This document shows, in pieces, positions 46,501 through 55,643 of a stretch of DNA of 64,000 bases (its first letter is position 1; each line of letters begins with the position of its first letter). The DNA is from Paraburkholderia sp. D15 (GTDB lineage: Bacteria > Pseudomonadota > Gammaproteobacteria > Burkholderiales > Burkholderiaceae): contig NZ_CP110395.1 of NCBI RefSeq assembly GCF_029910215.1, positions 1,674,001 to 1,738,000 of the forward strand. The letters are read 5' to 3'. The position numbers and the translations under genes were made by a program. The notes below the pieces were generated by a model, which did not search any database, was not told the DNA's origin, and saw nothing but the letters and a program-made list of their open reading frames with translations.

Positions 46501-46848
46501 GCGGGCGGCGTTGATCGCCGCCTGCACGTCACGCGCGGCGCCGTCGATGTCGCGGTTCAGGCCGAACTGCAGCGTGATGCGGGTCGAGCCCACCGAGCTC
46601 ATCGACGTCATTTCCGTCACATCGGCGATCGAGCCGAGGTGCCGTTCGAGCGGACTGGCCACGCTGGTGGCCACCGTGTCCGGGCTCGCGCCCGGCAAGG
46701 AAGCCTGCACCGAGATGGTCGGGAAATCGACCTGCGGCAGCGGCGCGACCGGCAGCCTGGTGAACGCGAACACGCCGGCCAGCGCAATGCCGATCGCCAG
46801 CAGCGTGGTGGCGACCGGGCGGGAGATAAACGGACGCGATAGATTCAT
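43528..46848 (-). CDS. mdtC: RND multidrug efflux permease MdtC-like
   Basis: A 1106-residue inner-membrane RND transporter with twelve membrane helices and two large periplasmic loops, forming the proton-driven drug pump of an MdtABC-type complex. It begins [55 protein letters not shown] contains the helix-4 aspartates of the proton relay. MdtC proteins are normally about 1025 residues; the excess is an Ala/Ser/Thr/Gly-rich insert at about residues 778-850 (nucleotides 44280-44520) in the second periplasmic loop, between YVST and [13 protein letters not shown]. The gene starts four bases after the mdtB stop and ends the operon. No outer-membrane channel gene follows. Confidence 0.95.
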   Translation of the reverse strand: MNLSRPFISRPVATTLLAIGIALAGVFAFTRLPVAPLPQVDFPTISVQASLPGASPDTVATSVASPLERHLGSIADVTEMTSMSSVGSTRITLQFGLNRDIDGAARDVQAAINAARADLPASLRSNPTYHKVNPADAPILILALTSKTLTAGQLYDSAATVLQQSLSQVDGVGEVDVSGSANPAVRVELEPNMLSHYGIGLEDVRAALAAANANSPKGSIEFGANRVQIYTNDQASKASQYKDLIIAYRNGSAVKLSDVAEVVDSVEDLRNLGLFNGKRSVLVILYRQPGANIIDTIDRVMAMLPQLHASLPADVDIAPAGDRSTTIRASLKDTEHTLLIAVALVTMVVFLFLRNWRATLIPSIAVPISIIGTFGAMYLLGFSIDNLSLMALTIATGFVVDDAIVVLENISRHIENGVPRMKAAFLGAREVGFTVLSISISLVAVFLPILLMGGIVGRLFREFALTLSLAIGVSLIVSLTLTPMMCSRLLREAHEKKEEGRVGRWLERNFARMQHGYERTLGWALLHPRLIVTILLLTIGLNVWLYIIVPKGFFPQQDTGRMIGGIQADQSTSFQAMKGKFAQMMEIVGKNPAVDSVAGFTGGRQTNSGFMFVTLKPKSERKLSADQVIQQLRAPLGDVAGARTFLQAVQDIRVGGRQSNAQYQFTLLADSTPDLYKWGPLLTEALQARPELADVNSDQQQGGLEAMVTIDRATASRLGIKPAQIDNTLYDAFGQRQVSTIYNPLNQYHVVMEVAPKYWQSPDMLKQIYVSTSGGSASGAQTTNAPAGTVTAAAAVSSTTSTSAATGGAGGTTASSVASIAADSARNQAINSIAASGKSSASSGAAVSTSKETMVPLSAIASFGPGNTPLSVNHQSQFVASTISFNLPPGVSLSTATQAIYDTMAQIGMPGTIHGSFQGTAQAFQQSMSDQPILILAALAAVYIVLGMLYESYIHPLTILSTLPSAGVGALLALLLFKTEFSIIALIGVILLIGIVKKNAIMMVDFAIEASRQGLSSRDAIYQACLLRFRPIMMTTFAALLGALPLAFGNGEGAELRAPLGIAIVGGLIVSQMLTLYTTPVVYLYMDRIRVRWEDRKARRAGTAAV

Positions 46849-46851
46849 CGG

Positions 46852-49800
46852 TCAGTTCCCTGCGTCGGTGGCGGGCGGTGTCGCGTCGTGGGACGGTCCG
46901 CCGCGATTGAAGCGCGCACGCGCACGGCGGCCCAGCGAGTCGAACGCGAGATAGATCACCGGCGTGGTGAACAGCGTCAGCAACTGGCTGACGATCAGGC
47001 CGCCGGCAATCGCGATACCGAGCGGGCGGCGCAGTTCCGAACCGGCGCCGGTGCCGAGCATCAGCGGCAGCGCGCCGAGCAGCGCGGCGAGCGTGGTCAT
47101 CAGGATCGGCCGGAAACGCAGCAGGCACGCCTGGTAGATCGCCTCGCGCGGCGCCTTGCCTTCCTCGCGCTCCGCGTAGAGCGCGAAGTCGATCATCATG
47201 ATCGCGTTCTTCTTCACGATACCGATCAGCAGCACGATGCCGATGATGCCGATGATGTCCAGGTCGTGCCCGGTGATCAGCAACGCCAGCAATGCGCCGA
47301 CGCCGGCCGAGGGCAGGGTCGACAGAATCGTGATCGGGTGGATGAAGCTCTCGTACAGCACGCCGAGCACGATGTACATCGTGACGATCGCCGCGAGAAT
47401 CAGGAACAGCTCGTTCGACAGCGACGCCTGGAACGCCAGCGCCGCACCCTGATAGCGCGTCTGGAACGACGCCGGCAGGCCGATGTCCTTCTCCGCCTGA
47501 TCGATCGCCTTGACCGCCGCGCCCAGCGACGAACCCGGCGCGAGGTTGAACGACACCGTGGTGGCCGGGAACTGGCTCAGGTGCGTGACCAGCAGCGGCG
47601 CGGGCTTCTCGATGAAGCGCGCGATCGACGACAGCGGCACCTGCCCGCCGGACGAGGTGGAGGAGGGCAGGTAGATCGAATTCAGCGAGTCGGTGTAATG
47701 CTGCATCGACGGCTGCGCTTCGAGGATCACGCGGTACTGGTTCGACTGCGTGAAGATGGTCGAGATGATGCGCTGGCCGAACGCGTCGTACAGCGCGCTG
47801 TCGACGGTGGCCGGCGTGATGCCGTAGCGCGACGCGGTGGCGCGGTCGATCTCGATGTACACCGACTGGCCGTTGTCCTGCAGATCGGTCGCGACGTCGG
47901 CGAGTTCCGGCGACTGCTTGAGCCGGTCCACCAGCTTCGGCACCCACGTGGTGAATTCGCCGATATTCGGATCGGTCAGCATGAACTGGTACTGCGTCGG
48001 GCTGACGGTCGAATCGATCGTCAGATCCTGCACCGGCTGCATGTACAGCGACGCGCCCGGAATATGCGCGACGTCCTTCTGCAACTGGCGGATCACGTCG
48101 CTCGCGGTGTTGTCGCGGTCGTCGCGCGGCTTAAGGTTGATCAGCATGCGGCCGCTGTTCAGCGTGATGTTGCTGCCGTCCACGCCGATAAACGAGGTCA
48201 GGCTTTCCACGTCCGGGTTCTTCAGGATCTGCGCGGCGAGTTCCTGCTGACGCTCGGCCATCGACGCATACGACACCGACTGCGGCGCCTGCGTGATCGC
48301 CTGGATCACGCCGGTATCCTGCACCGGGAAGAAGCCCTTCGGAATGAACACGTACAGCAGGCCGGTCAGCACCAGGGTGAGCAGCGCGACGAACAGCGTG
48401 GAACGCTGCCGGTTCAGCACCCATGTCAGCGCGACCGCGTAACGGGCAATCACCCAGTCGATCGCGCGGTGCGCCTTCGCCTCGAAACGGTGGCTCTCGT
48501 GCGGCGGCGTGTGGCGCAGCAGCTTCGCGCACATCATCGGCACCAGCGTGAGCGAGACCACGGCCGAAATCACGATCGTCACCGCCAGCGTGATCGCGAA
48601 TTCGTGGAACAGGCGGCCGACCACGTCGCCCATGAAGAGCAGCGGAATCAGCACGGCGATCAGCGAGACCGTCAGCGAAATGATCGTGAAGCCGATCTGC
48701 TTCGAGCCTTTCAGCGCGGCTTCGAGCGGCGCTTCGCCTTCCTCCACGTAGCGCGCGATGTTCTCGATCATCACGATCGCGTCGTCGACCACGAAGCCGG
48801 TCGCGATGGTCAGCGCCATCAGCGACAGGTTATCGAGCGAGAAGCCGCACAGATACATGACCGCGAGCGTGCCGATCAGCGACAGCGGCACCGACAGACT
48901 CGGGATGATGGTTGCGTAGACGTTGGCGAGGAACAGGTACATCACCAGCACGACCAGCACGACCGACATGGCCAGTTCGAACTGCACGTCGCGCACGGAC
49001 GCGCGGATCGTGGTGGTGCGGTCGGTGACGATCTGCACCTCCAGCGCGGCGGGCAGCGACTGCTGCAACTGCGGCAGCAGCGCCTTGATGCTGTCCACCA
49101 CCTGGATCACGTTCGCGCCCGGCTGGCGCTGCACGTTCAGGATGATGGCCGGCGTGCCGTCGACCCACGCGCCGAGCTTGGTGTTCTCCGCGCCCTGCAC
49201 GATGGTGGCGACGTCCGTCAGCATCACCGCGCGGCCGTTCTTGTACGCGACCACGGCGCTCTTGTACGCGTCGGCGTCGGTGAGCTGGTCGTTGGCGTTG
49301 ATCGTGTAGTTGCGCGTGGGGCCGTCGAAGTTGCCCTTCGGCGTATTGACGTTCAGGTTCGAAATGGTGGTGCGCAGATCGTCCAGGTTCAGACCGTACG
49401 CGGCGAGCGCGCGCGGGTTCGCCTGAATCCGCACGGCCGGGCGCTGGCCGCCCGACAGGCTCACCAGACCCACGCCCGCGACCTGCGAGATCTTCTGCGC
49501 GAGACGCGTGTCGGCCAGATCCTGCACCTGGGTCAGCGGCATCGTCTTCGACGTGATCGCGAGCGTGATGATCGGCGCGTCGGCCGGGTTGACCTTCGCG
49601 TAGATCGGCGGCGCGGGCAGGTCGGACGGCAGCAGGTTGCCCGCCGCGTTGATGGCGGCCTGCACTTCCTGCTCGGCGATGTCGAGCGGCAGATCGAGGC
49701 TGAACTGCAGCGTGATGATCGACGAACCCGCCGAGCTTTGCGACGACATCTGGTTCAGCGACGGCATCTGCCCGAACTGCCGTTCGAGCGGCGCCGTCAC

Positions 49801-49986
49801 CGACGAGGTCATCACGTCCGGGCTCGCGCCCGGATAGAAGGTCTGCACCTGGATGGTCGGATAGTCGACTTCGGGCAGCGCGGACAGCGGCAGGAAGCGC
49901 AGCGCGACGAGACCGACCAGCATGATCGCCGCCATCAGCAGCGCGGTGCCGACGGGACGCAGAATAAAGGCGCGGGATGGATTCAT
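46852..49986 (-). CDS. mdtB: RND multidrug efflux permease MdtB-like
   Basis: A 1044-residue RND permease that pairs with MdtC to make the B2C heterotrimer known from E. coli. It starts [25 protein letters not shown] and shows [38 protein letters not shown] (helix 4) and the conserved DEUP-like porter segments. The length is normal for MdtB (about 1040), with no insert like that of MdtC. It begins 18 bases after the mdtA stop and is followed at four bases by mdtC, so all three are cotranscribed and probably translationally coupled. In pseudomonads the equivalent is MuxB. Confidence 0.95.
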   Translation of the reverse strand: MNPSRAFILRPVGTALLMAAIMLVGLVALRFLPLSALPEVDYPTIQVQTFYPGASPDVMTSSVTAPLERQFGQMPSLNQMSSQSSAGSSIITLQFSLDLPLDIAEQEVQAAINAAGNLLPSDLPAPPIYAKVNPADAPIITLAITSKTMPLTQVQDLADTRLAQKISQVAGVGLVSLSGGQRPAVRIQANPRALAAYGLNLDDLRTTISNLNVNTPKGNFDGPTRNYTINANDQLTDADAYKSAVVAYKNGRAVMLTDVATIVQGAENTKLGAWVDGTPAIILNVQRQPGANVIQVVDSIKALLPQLQQSLPAALEVQIVTDRTTTIRASVRDVQFELAMSVVLVVLVMYLFLANVYATIIPSLSVPLSLIGTLAVMYLCGFSLDNLSLMALTIATGFVVDDAIVMIENIARYVEEGEAPLEAALKGSKQIGFTIISLTVSLIAVLIPLLFMGDVVGRLFHEFAITLAVTIVISAVVSLTLVPMMCAKLLRHTPPHESHRFEAKAHRAIDWVIARYAVALTWVLNRQRSTLFVALLTLVLTGLLYVFIPKGFFPVQDTGVIQAITQAPQSVSYASMAERQQELAAQILKNPDVESLTSFIGVDGSNITLNSGRMLINLKPRDDRDNTASDVIRQLQKDVAHIPGASLYMQPVQDLTIDSTVSPTQYQFMLTDPNIGEFTTWVPKLVDRLKQSPELADVATDLQDNGQSVYIEIDRATASRYGITPATVDSALYDAFGQRIISTIFTQSNQYRVILEAQPSMQHYTDSLNSIYLPSSTSSGGQVPLSSIARFIEKPAPLLVTHLSQFPATTVSFNLAPGSSLGAAVKAIDQAEKDIGLPASFQTRYQGAALAFQASLSNELFLILAAIVTMYIVLGVLYESFIHPITILSTLPSAGVGALLALLITGHDLDIIGIIGIVLLIGIVKKNAIMMIDFALYAEREEGKAPREAIYQACLLRFRPILMTTLAALLGALPLMLGTGAGSELRRPLGIAIAGGLIVSQLLTLFTTPVIYLAFDSLGRRARARFNRGGPSHDATPPATDAGN

Positions 49987-50004
49987 GCGGTAAGTGCCGT
50001 GCCT

Positions 50005-51423
50005 TTATTGCGAGTCTTGTGTCGCGTGTTTGCGATGATGCCCGTGTGTGCCGGAGGCGCCCGACGCGGCGGCCGCGCTACTGGCGCCGCTCGCGCCATG
50101 CGCGCCGCGCGCGCCCGATGCGCCGCGTGGCTTGTCCGCCGGAATCGTGATCTTCGCGCCTTCCTTCAGGCGGTCCGAACCGTCGATCACCACGCGCTCG
50201 CCGACCTGCACGCCGGACTTGATGCTGGTGCGTTCGCCGTCCACCGGGCCGACCTTGACCGGCCGCACGGTGACCGTGTTGTCCGGCTTAACGACGTAGA
50301 CGAACTGGCCCATCGAGCCGTTCAGCACCGCGGTGGTCGGCACGATCACCGCGTCCTTGATCGTATCGACCAGCAGGCGCGTGTTGACGAACTGATTCGG
50401 GAACAGCAGGTTGTTCGGGTTCTGGAAGATCGCGCGCAGCTTGACGGTGCCGGTGGTGGTGTCGATCTGGTTGTCCAGCGTTTCGAGCGAGCCGCCTTCG
50501 AGCGACGTGGTGTTGCTGCGGTCGTACGCCGTGACCGACAGCTTCGCGCCCGACTGGGTCTGCTGGATGATCTGCTGCAGGTTGTCTTCGGAGGTGGTGA
50601 AGATCACGCTGATCGGCTGCAACTGCGTAATCACGACGAGGCCGTTGGCCAGGCTCGGCGTCACGTAGTTGCCCGGATCGACCTGGCGCAGACCGACGCG
50701 GCCCGACACCGGCGCGGTGATGCGCGCGTACACGAGGTCGAGCTTGTAGGTATCGATATTCGCCTGATCGGACTTCACCGTGCCTTCGTACTGGCGCACC
50801 AGCGAGGCCTGCGTATCCACCTGCTGACTCGCGATCGAGTCCTGCGCGAGCAGCGTCTGGTAGCGCTTCAGGTCGAGGCGCGCGGTTTGCAGCAGCGCCT
50901 GGTCGCGGGCCAGCGTGCCCTGCGCGTTTTCCAGCGAGATCTGGTAAGGCCGCGGGTCGATCTGGGCGAGCACGTCACCCTTCCTGACCATCTGGCCTTC
51001 CTTGAAATACACGTCCTGCAGCGTGCCGCTCAACTGCGGCAGCACCGTGACGTTGGCGAGCGGCGTGACCGTGCCGAGCGCGGTCAGCACGACCGGCATT
51101 TCGCCTTGTGTTGCCGTTGCCACGTGCACGGGTTGCGGCTGGTTGCCGAGCGCCGCGCCGCGGCCCCCACGACCGCCGCTGTGACCGCTCGCCGCGCTGC
51201 CGCCCGCTGCGCCGCCGGGGCTACCCCACGGATGCCAGCGCCACAGCACGATGCCGAGAATGACCAGCGCCGCCACGATCAGCGCGATGTTGCGGCCGCG
51301 ATGCCGTTTGACCGCACCGGGTGCGGCGGATGGGCCGGTTGAGCGCGCCGGACCGCTGGTGGACGGTTGGGAAGCCGGGGTGACAGGGCGTGTGGTATCC
51401 GAATGCTTTTGTTGTTCGTCCAT
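50005..51423 (-). CDS. mdtA: RND efflux periplasmic adaptor MdtA-like
   Basis: A 472-residue membrane-fusion protein linking the MdtBC pump to an outer-membrane channel. An N-terminal cytoplasmic tail rich in Thr/Pro/Ser is followed by one membrane anchor (NIALIVAALVILGIVLW, about residues 46-62) and a Gly-rich spacer (GGAAGGSAASGHSGGRGGRG). Then come the lipoyl-like half (LPQLSGTLQDVYFKEGQMVRKGDVLAQIDP), the alpha-hairpin (ENAQGTLARDQALLQTARLDLKRYQTLLAQDSIA) and beta-barrel domains. The C-terminus carries an Ala/Gly/Ser-rich tail (residues about 430-465). It is the first gene of mdtABC; the promoter should lie in 51424-51844, which contains a CTGTAAC/GTTACAG dyad. Confidence 0.93.
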   Translation of the reverse strand: MDEQQKHSDTTRPVTPASQPSTSGPARSTGPSAAPGAVKRHRGRNIALIVAALVILGIVLWRWHPWGSPGGAAGGSAASGHSGGRGGRGAALGNQPQPVHVATATQGEMPVVLTALGTVTPLANVTVLPQLSGTLQDVYFKEGQMVRKGDVLAQIDPRPYQISLENAQGTLARDQALLQTARLDLKRYQTLLAQDSIASQQVDTQASLVRQYEGTVKSDQANIDTYKLDLVYARITAPVSGRVGLRQVDPGNYVTPSLANGLVVITQLQPISVIFTTSEDNLQQIIQQTQSGAKLSVTAYDRSNTTSLEGGSLETLDNQIDTTTGTVKLRAIFQNPNNLLFPNQFVNTRLLVDTIKDAVIVPTTAVLNGSMGQFVYVVKPDNTVTVRPVKVGPVDGERTSIKSGVQVGERVVIDGSDRLKEGAKITIPADKPRGASGARGAHGASGASSAAAASGASGTHGHHRKHATQDSQ

Positions 51424-51691
51424 CGGTTCGGTCTGGTGGCTGACTTGGATGTGAGCCGTTCGCGCGTTCGAGCCGCTCGGAATTGCAGCGGGCCGGCGCG
51501 CGGACGGCGTGACAGGCGGTTTCGACAGCGGGAGCGTCGTGCTTGTTCTGCGCGATGCTACCCGAGGCGCGGGACAAAGATGTTAACGCAATGCGGCGTG
51601 AAAAAAGACTGGCCGGCGAATGATGACCGGGCATAACGCCCAGCCGGAGCCGCGCCCCGCGACGGGAATGCATGATCCTACGTCGTCGCCT

Positions 51692-51739
51692 CTGTAACAG
51701 TCCACCCGTGTTTTTTTCTTTTGATTACGAAGGTTACAG
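51692..51739. promoter_or_regulatory. CTGTAAC...GTTACAG dyad upstream of mdtABC
   Basis: CTGTAAC (51692-51698) and GTTACAG (51733-51739) are perfect inverted arms around a 34-bp AT-rich core that includes TTTTTTTCTTTTGATTACG. It lies about 270 bases before the mdtA start in the 421-bp gap 51424-51844. It could be a regulator site or a stem. The rest of the gap holds only the tandem repeat at 51803-51858. Confidence 0.4.
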
Positions 51740-51802
51740 GATGTCTTCAAGTGGGCATCGAGGTTGAAGGGAAGATGACAGCGGCTCAGCCTCGGGCATC
51801 CG

Positions 51803-51858
51803 TCAGGTATCCAGCCTCAGATATCCGGCCTCAGGTATCCAGCCTCAGGTATCCAGCC
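51803..51858. repeat. 14-bp tandem repeat, four units, overlapping the IclR stop codon
   Basis: Four units of TCAGGTATCCAGCC (one reads TCAGATATCCGGCC). The last unit includes the stop codon and final codons (LDT) of the IclR gene on the minus strand. Confidence 0.92.
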
Positions 51859-52681
51859 GGCGCCCCGGCGTGCCGCCGATCTCCAGCACGATCCGCGCGA
51901 CGCATTCCAGCAGGGCCGGTGCCGCGCGCGAGATCAGCCAGTCGCGCGGACACTGGTCGGCCGAGCCGCCGCAGTTGACCGCATAGCGCTCGCCCGACGG
52001 ACCGGTGAAGCCGAGTGCGATCGCGTTCAGACCGTCGTACCACTCGCCGGTCGCGATCGCGAAGCCGCGTTCCATGGTCTCCTGCAGCGCGCTGTCGAGC
52101 CGGCTGCCGACGTGGCCCCAGTCGTCGCCCTCGGCGGCTTGCAGGCCGATCAGCAGCTTTTCCCGATCGGCGGGCGCGAGCGCGGCAAGATAGGCGCGGC
52201 CGATCGCGGTACGGCTGATATTCATGCGCGAGCCGATTTCGAGACGCGACACGAGCACCGCCGAGCGCGGCCGGATCGCGTCGATCACGACCATGTCGAG
52301 CCGGTCGCGCACCGCGAGGTGCACGGACAGCGCGGTACGTTCGGCGAGTTCGATCAGGAACGGCCGTGCGCGGGCCCGGATGTCGAAGTTGCGCAGAAAA
52401 CCGTTGCTCAATTCCAGTACCGACGACGTCAGCACGAAGCGCTCGCTGTCCGGCAGGCGGAACAGGAAGCCCGCGCCGACGAGGGTCGCGGTGATGCGCG
52501 ACACGGTCGGCTTCGGAATGCCGGTCAGTTCGGTCAACTCGCGATTGCTGAGCGGCGCGTCGGCGGCGGCAACGGCGCGCAACACGGTCAAACCGCGCGC
52601 CAACGCGGTGACTTCGTCGCCGGACGCGTCTTTATCCTTGAGCGGGTCTGCTTCCAGCCGGGTCGACTTGGGTCTGATCAT
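51845..52681 (-). CDS. IclR-family transcriptional regulator
   Basis: A 278-residue regulator. The N-terminal winged helix-turn-helix (about 25-90; VTALARGLTVLRAVAAADAPLSNRELTELTGIPKPTVSRITATLVGAGFL) is followed by the IclR effector domain (about 105-270; ERTALSVHLAVRDRLDMVVIDAI...SRMNISRTAIGRAYLAAL...GFAIATGEWYDGLNAIALGF). IclR proteins often control aromatic or sugar catabolism. No catabolic gene is adjacent, so the target is not evident; the mdtABC operon lies downstream on the same strand. The C-terminal codons are part of a 14-bp tandem repeat. Confidence 0.92.
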   Translation of the reverse strand: MIRPKSTRLEADPLKDKDASGDEVTALARGLTVLRAVAAADAPLSNRELTELTGIPKPTVSRITATLVGAGFLFRLPDSERFVLTSSVLELSNGFLRNFDIRARARPFLIELAERTALSVHLAVRDRLDMVVIDAIRPRSAVLVSRLEIGSRMNISRTAIGRAYLAALAPADREKLLIGLQAAEGDDWGHVGSRLDSALQETMERGFAIATGEWYDGLNAIALGFTGPSGERYAVNCGGSADQCPRDWLISRAAPALLECVARIVLEIGGTPGRRLDT

Positions 52682-52904
52682 GTGTTTTTCTGGAACTTTA
52701 TTTCAGTTTTTTGTACACGGCAGCGGAGATGAGCGATGCAAAACGGGTCGCCGGTGAGCCCCAAAATGGGGCATTTAATGGAATTTTCCTCAGAAGATTC
52801 ATTGTATCGGAATATTTTGCCGGTGCGACGAATGGCTCTTTAGATTTTGCTTGACTTAGTCAGCATAACCATAAAAAATGGAATCTCATTTCGAAAGACG
52901 GTTT

Positions 52905-53084
52905 CAGGTTCGGTTATTTGCAAGTGTAGAACCTGCCGTGGCCCGCGCAGTGTCTGGTCGAGTGTCCTTAAACAGTCCACCTTTACAGTCTGTGCCGCGC
53001 GCTCTTCGGGGCGCTGTAGTGTTGGGTCAACGCTTTCGGATCCCGTCTCTCAGGTTCTAGCACGGCCCTCGGAATGGCTAGAAC
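52905..53084 (+). ncRNA. Candidate leader/attenuator RNA upstream of the LysR gene
   Basis: In the 582-bp gap 52682-53263, CAGGTTC occurs at 52905-52911 and again at 53051-53057. Both copies can pair with GAACCTG at 52929-52935. GTTCTAG (53053-53059) can pair with CTAGAAC (53078-53084) in competition with the second option, and a strong terminator follows at 53090. These mutually exclusive helices before a terminator suggest an attenuator or a small RNA. No open frame here looks coding. Confidence 0.4.
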
Positions 53085-53089
53085 TTTTT

Positions 53090-53121
53090 AAGGCGTCACG
53101 GCAACGTGACGCCTTTTTTTT
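53090..53121 (+). terminator. Strong intrinsic terminator within a leader or sRNA unit
   Basis: AAGGCGTCACG (53090-53100) pairs with CGTGACGCCTT (53105-53115), loop GCAA, followed by six more T. No gene ends upstream on this strand; it lies 142 bases before the LysR start at 53264. Confidence 0.9.
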
Positions 53122-53263
53122 CGCCCTCGGTTTTTCCCTCCTTTTCCCAATTTCTTTCGTGCTGTCGGCATAACTACGACGCTGCTTCCTCAACGCGTGC
53201 ACCGCCGCCCCGGCGTAGAATCTGTCGCGCTCGCAGGGGCGACGCGTCGTCACAGGACCGGAT

Positions 53264-54175
53264 ATGGAAATCAAATGGGTTGAGGATTTCATCGCGCTTG
53301 CCCGATATCAGAGTTTTTCACGGGCAGCGGAATTTCGTAACGTGACCCAGTCGGGTTTCAGCCGGCGAATCCAGTCGCTCGAACAGTGGGTGGGCGCGGA
53401 CCTCATCGACCGCAGCAGCTTTCCTCCGGTGCTGACGCTAGCGGGGCGGCTGTTTCAGGAGGCCGCCGAGGACATCATCGAGAAGCTGTTCGATACGCGC
53501 GCCATCATCCGGACCGAGCAGCGAATGGCCGGCAAGGGCCTGCAGATCGCGGCGGGCCACACCATCGCGCTCAGCTTCCTGCCGGCGTGGCTGAAGACGC
53601 TCACCGCCCATTTCGGCGAAGTGCGTGCCCGGGTCGTCCCGACGAACGTGCACGACTCGATCCTGATGCTCGTCAACGGCAACTGCGAACTGATGTTTGC
53701 CTACCATCATCCCGAGTTGCCGTTACACCTCGACCCCGCGCGATATCAGCATCTGACGGTCGGCGTGGATACCTTCATGCCGGTGTGCCGGCCCAATCAA
53801 CGTTCGGGGCCCGCGTACCGGTTGCCTGGCACCGCCAACCGGCCGCTTCCTCTCATCTCCTATACCGAGACGAGTTACTTTGGCCGCTGCCTCGCGTTGC
53901 TGCTGGCGCGCGCCGCGTCGACGCCGGCGCTGCAACTCCATTACGAATCGGACATGGCCGAGGTGCTGAAGAAACTCGTGCTGGAGGGTGAGGGCGTCGC
54001 GTGGTTGCCGAGGAGCTCCATCGTTGCCGAACTGGACTCGGGCGCGCTGGTGCCGGCGGGGCGCGCCGAGTGGCAGCTTGAAGTCGAGCTTCGGGTGTAC
54101 CGCGACGCGTCGAATCGCAGCGAGTTTATCGAGAACCTCTGGAGCCACCTTCGAGCGGCATCACAGCCGTCGTAG
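53264..54175 (+). CDS. LysR-family regulator (HypT/YjiE-like)
   Basis: A 303-residue LysR regulator. The helix-turn-helix (EIKWVEDFIALARYQSFSRAAEFRNVTQSGFSRRIQSLEQWVGADLIDRS) and the effector half (ISYTETSYFGRCLALLLA...ESDMAEVLKKLVLEGEGVAWLPRSSI) follow the pattern of E. coli HypT/YjiE. I do not claim the hypochlorite response, since the nearby genes suggest amino-acid use. It stands before, and in the same direction as, the symporter and racemase genes (172-bp gap) and probably regulates them. Its own expression may pass through the terminator-bearing leader at 52905-53121. Confidence 0.9.
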   Translation: MEIKWVEDFIALARYQSFSRAAEFRNVTQSGFSRRIQSLEQWVGADLIDRSSFPPVLTLAGRLFQEAAEDIIEKLFDTRAIIRTEQRMAGKGLQIAAGHTIALSFLPAWLKTLTAHFGEVRARVVPTNVHDSILMLVNGNCELMFAYHHPELPLHLDPARYQHLTVGVDTFMPVCRPNQRSGPAYRLPGTANRPLPLISYTETSYFGRCLALLLARAASTPALQLHYESDMAEVLKKLVLEGEGVAWLPRSSIVAELDSGALVPAGRAEWQLEVELRVYRDASNRSEFIENLWSHLRAASQPS

Positions 54176-54353
54176 CAGGGTTTTCATGGGTTATGCGAGT
54201 CCCGCATAACCACATGCAGCACTCGCATCGCGATTTTTTTGTCTCTCCCTATTATCCGTCCCATACGGGATCCAGCTGATCGACTGGGTTCCGCCACTCA
54301 CGTGTCGGGCGCCGTCGCGCGCGTGCCTCGCACTATCCACTGGACGGATGCAA

Positions 54354-55643
54354 ATGAAGAATCGCCTCACGCTCTATATCTTTGCCGGCATGGTGCTCGG
54401 CATTGTGGTCGGCTACGTGTGTCACCGGTCGGCCGGCGATGTTAATCAGGCAAAAGCCATTGCCGCGTATTTCTCGGTCATCACCGACATCTTTCTTCGC
54501 CTCGTGAAGATGATCATCGCGCCGCTCGTTTTCGCGACGCTGGTGTCGGGCCTCGCCGGCATGGGCGGAACGAGCGAGGTCCGGCGAATCGGCTTGCGCT
54601 CCGTCGGCTGGTTTCTGTGCGCTTCGCTGTTGTCGCTCGCGCTTGGGCTGCTGCTTGCCAACGTGCTTCAGCCGGGTGCGGGCTTGCATATGGTGCAGAC
54701 CAGCGCCGATGTCAGCACGGGTCTGAACACCGCCGGTCTTAACTTCAAGGATTTCGTGACCCACGCGTTTCCGACCAGCATCGTCGACGCGATGGCCCGC
54801 AACGACATTCTGCAGATCCTCGTGTTCTCGGTGCTGTTCGGCGTCGTCCTGAGCGTGCTCAAGGCCGATCCGCGCGTTGCGCCGCTGATCGCCGGTGTGG
54901 ATGCGCTCGTGCCCGCCATGCTGAAGCTGACGGACTACGTGATGCGTCTTGCGCCGGTTGGCGTATTTGGCGCGCTCGCCTCGGCGATCACGCTTCATGG
55001 GCTGGACGTGCTGACCACTTACGGCAAGCTGATCGGCAGTTTCTATGTCGGTCTGGTGCTGCTCTGGACCCTGCTGATCGCCTTCGGCCACGTCTTTCTC
55101 GGGCGCTCTATCTGGGCGCTGCTGAAGGCGGTTCGCGAGCCGGCGATGCTCGCATTTTCGACGGCCAGCAGCGAGGCCGCCTATCCTAGCCTCAGCGAAA
55201 AGCTCGAGGCGTTCGGCGTCGACAAGAAGGTGGTGGGTTTCACCTTGCCGCTCGGCTATGCGTTCAATCTGGATGGTTCGATGATGTACCAGGCGTTCGC
55301 CGCGATTTTCATCGCGCAGGCGTTCGGCATCGACATGCCGCTGGGCGCGCAGATCATGATGCTGCTCGTCCTGATGATCAGCAGCAAGGGGATGGCCGGT
55401 GTCGCGCGCGGCTCGGTGGTGGTCGTCGCGGCGGTGGCGCCGATGTTTCATCTACCGGCTTCCGGCGTCGTGCTGATTCTCGCGATCGACCAGATTCTCG
55501 ATATGGGGCGAACGGCCACGAACGTGATCGGCAACAGCGTCGCGACGGCGGTCATCGCGAAGTGGGAAACCCAGCGTGCGGTCAAGCGCGCGACCGTGGT
55601 CGAGGACAGCGCGTTCGCCCGGCTGCGGAGCGAGCCGAAATGA
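54354..55643 (+). CDS. Dicarboxylate/amino acid:cation symporter (DAACS, GltP/DctA-like)
   Basis: A 429-residue inner-membrane symporter with about eight membrane helices and two re-entrant hairpins. The family signatures are present: TASSEAAYPSLSEKLEAFG (the serine-rich hairpin 1), GYAFNLDGSMMYQAFAAIFIAQAFG and DQILDMGRTATNVIGNSVAT, which hold the substrate-carboxylate and cation sites. It should import glutamate, aspartate or C4-dicarboxylates with protons or sodium. ATG 54354 has GGACGG six bases upstream; ATG 54348 is in frame. Its stop overlaps the racemase start (ATGA), so transport and racemisation of aspartate or glutamate appear linked. Confidence 0.92.
   Translation: MKNRLTLYIFAGMVLGIVVGYVCHRSAGDVNQAKAIAAYFSVITDIFLRLVKMIIAPLVFATLVSGLAGMGGTSEVRRIGLRSVGWFLCASLLSLALGLLLANVLQPGAGLHMVQTSADVSTGLNTAGLNFKDFVTHAFPTSIVDAMARNDILQILVFSVLFGVVLSVLKADPRVAPLIAGVDALVPAMLKLTDYVMRLAPVGVFGALASAITLHGLDVLTTYGKLIGSFYVGLVLLWTLLIAFGHVFLGRSIWALLKAVREPAMLAFSTASSEAAYPSLSEKLEAFGVDKKVVGFTLPLGYAFNLDGSMMYQAFAAIFIAQAFGIDMPLGAQIMMLLVLMISSKGMAGVARGSVVVVAAVAPMFHLPASGVVLILAIDQILDMGRTATNVIGNSVATAVIAKWETQRAVKRATVVEDSAFARLRSEPK

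Noticed and set aside
46888..51342. A 1484-codon open frame on the plus strand opposite mdtABC
   Set aside because: It is rich in Arg, His, Asp and Gln with no domain pattern, and lies antisense to three clear RND genes. In this G/C-biased DNA, antisense frames stay open by codon bias.
52847..53173. A 108-codon frame through the leader before the LysR gene
   Set aside because: It runs across the terminator hairpin, has Ser/Cys-rich sequence without a domain, and no good start signal.
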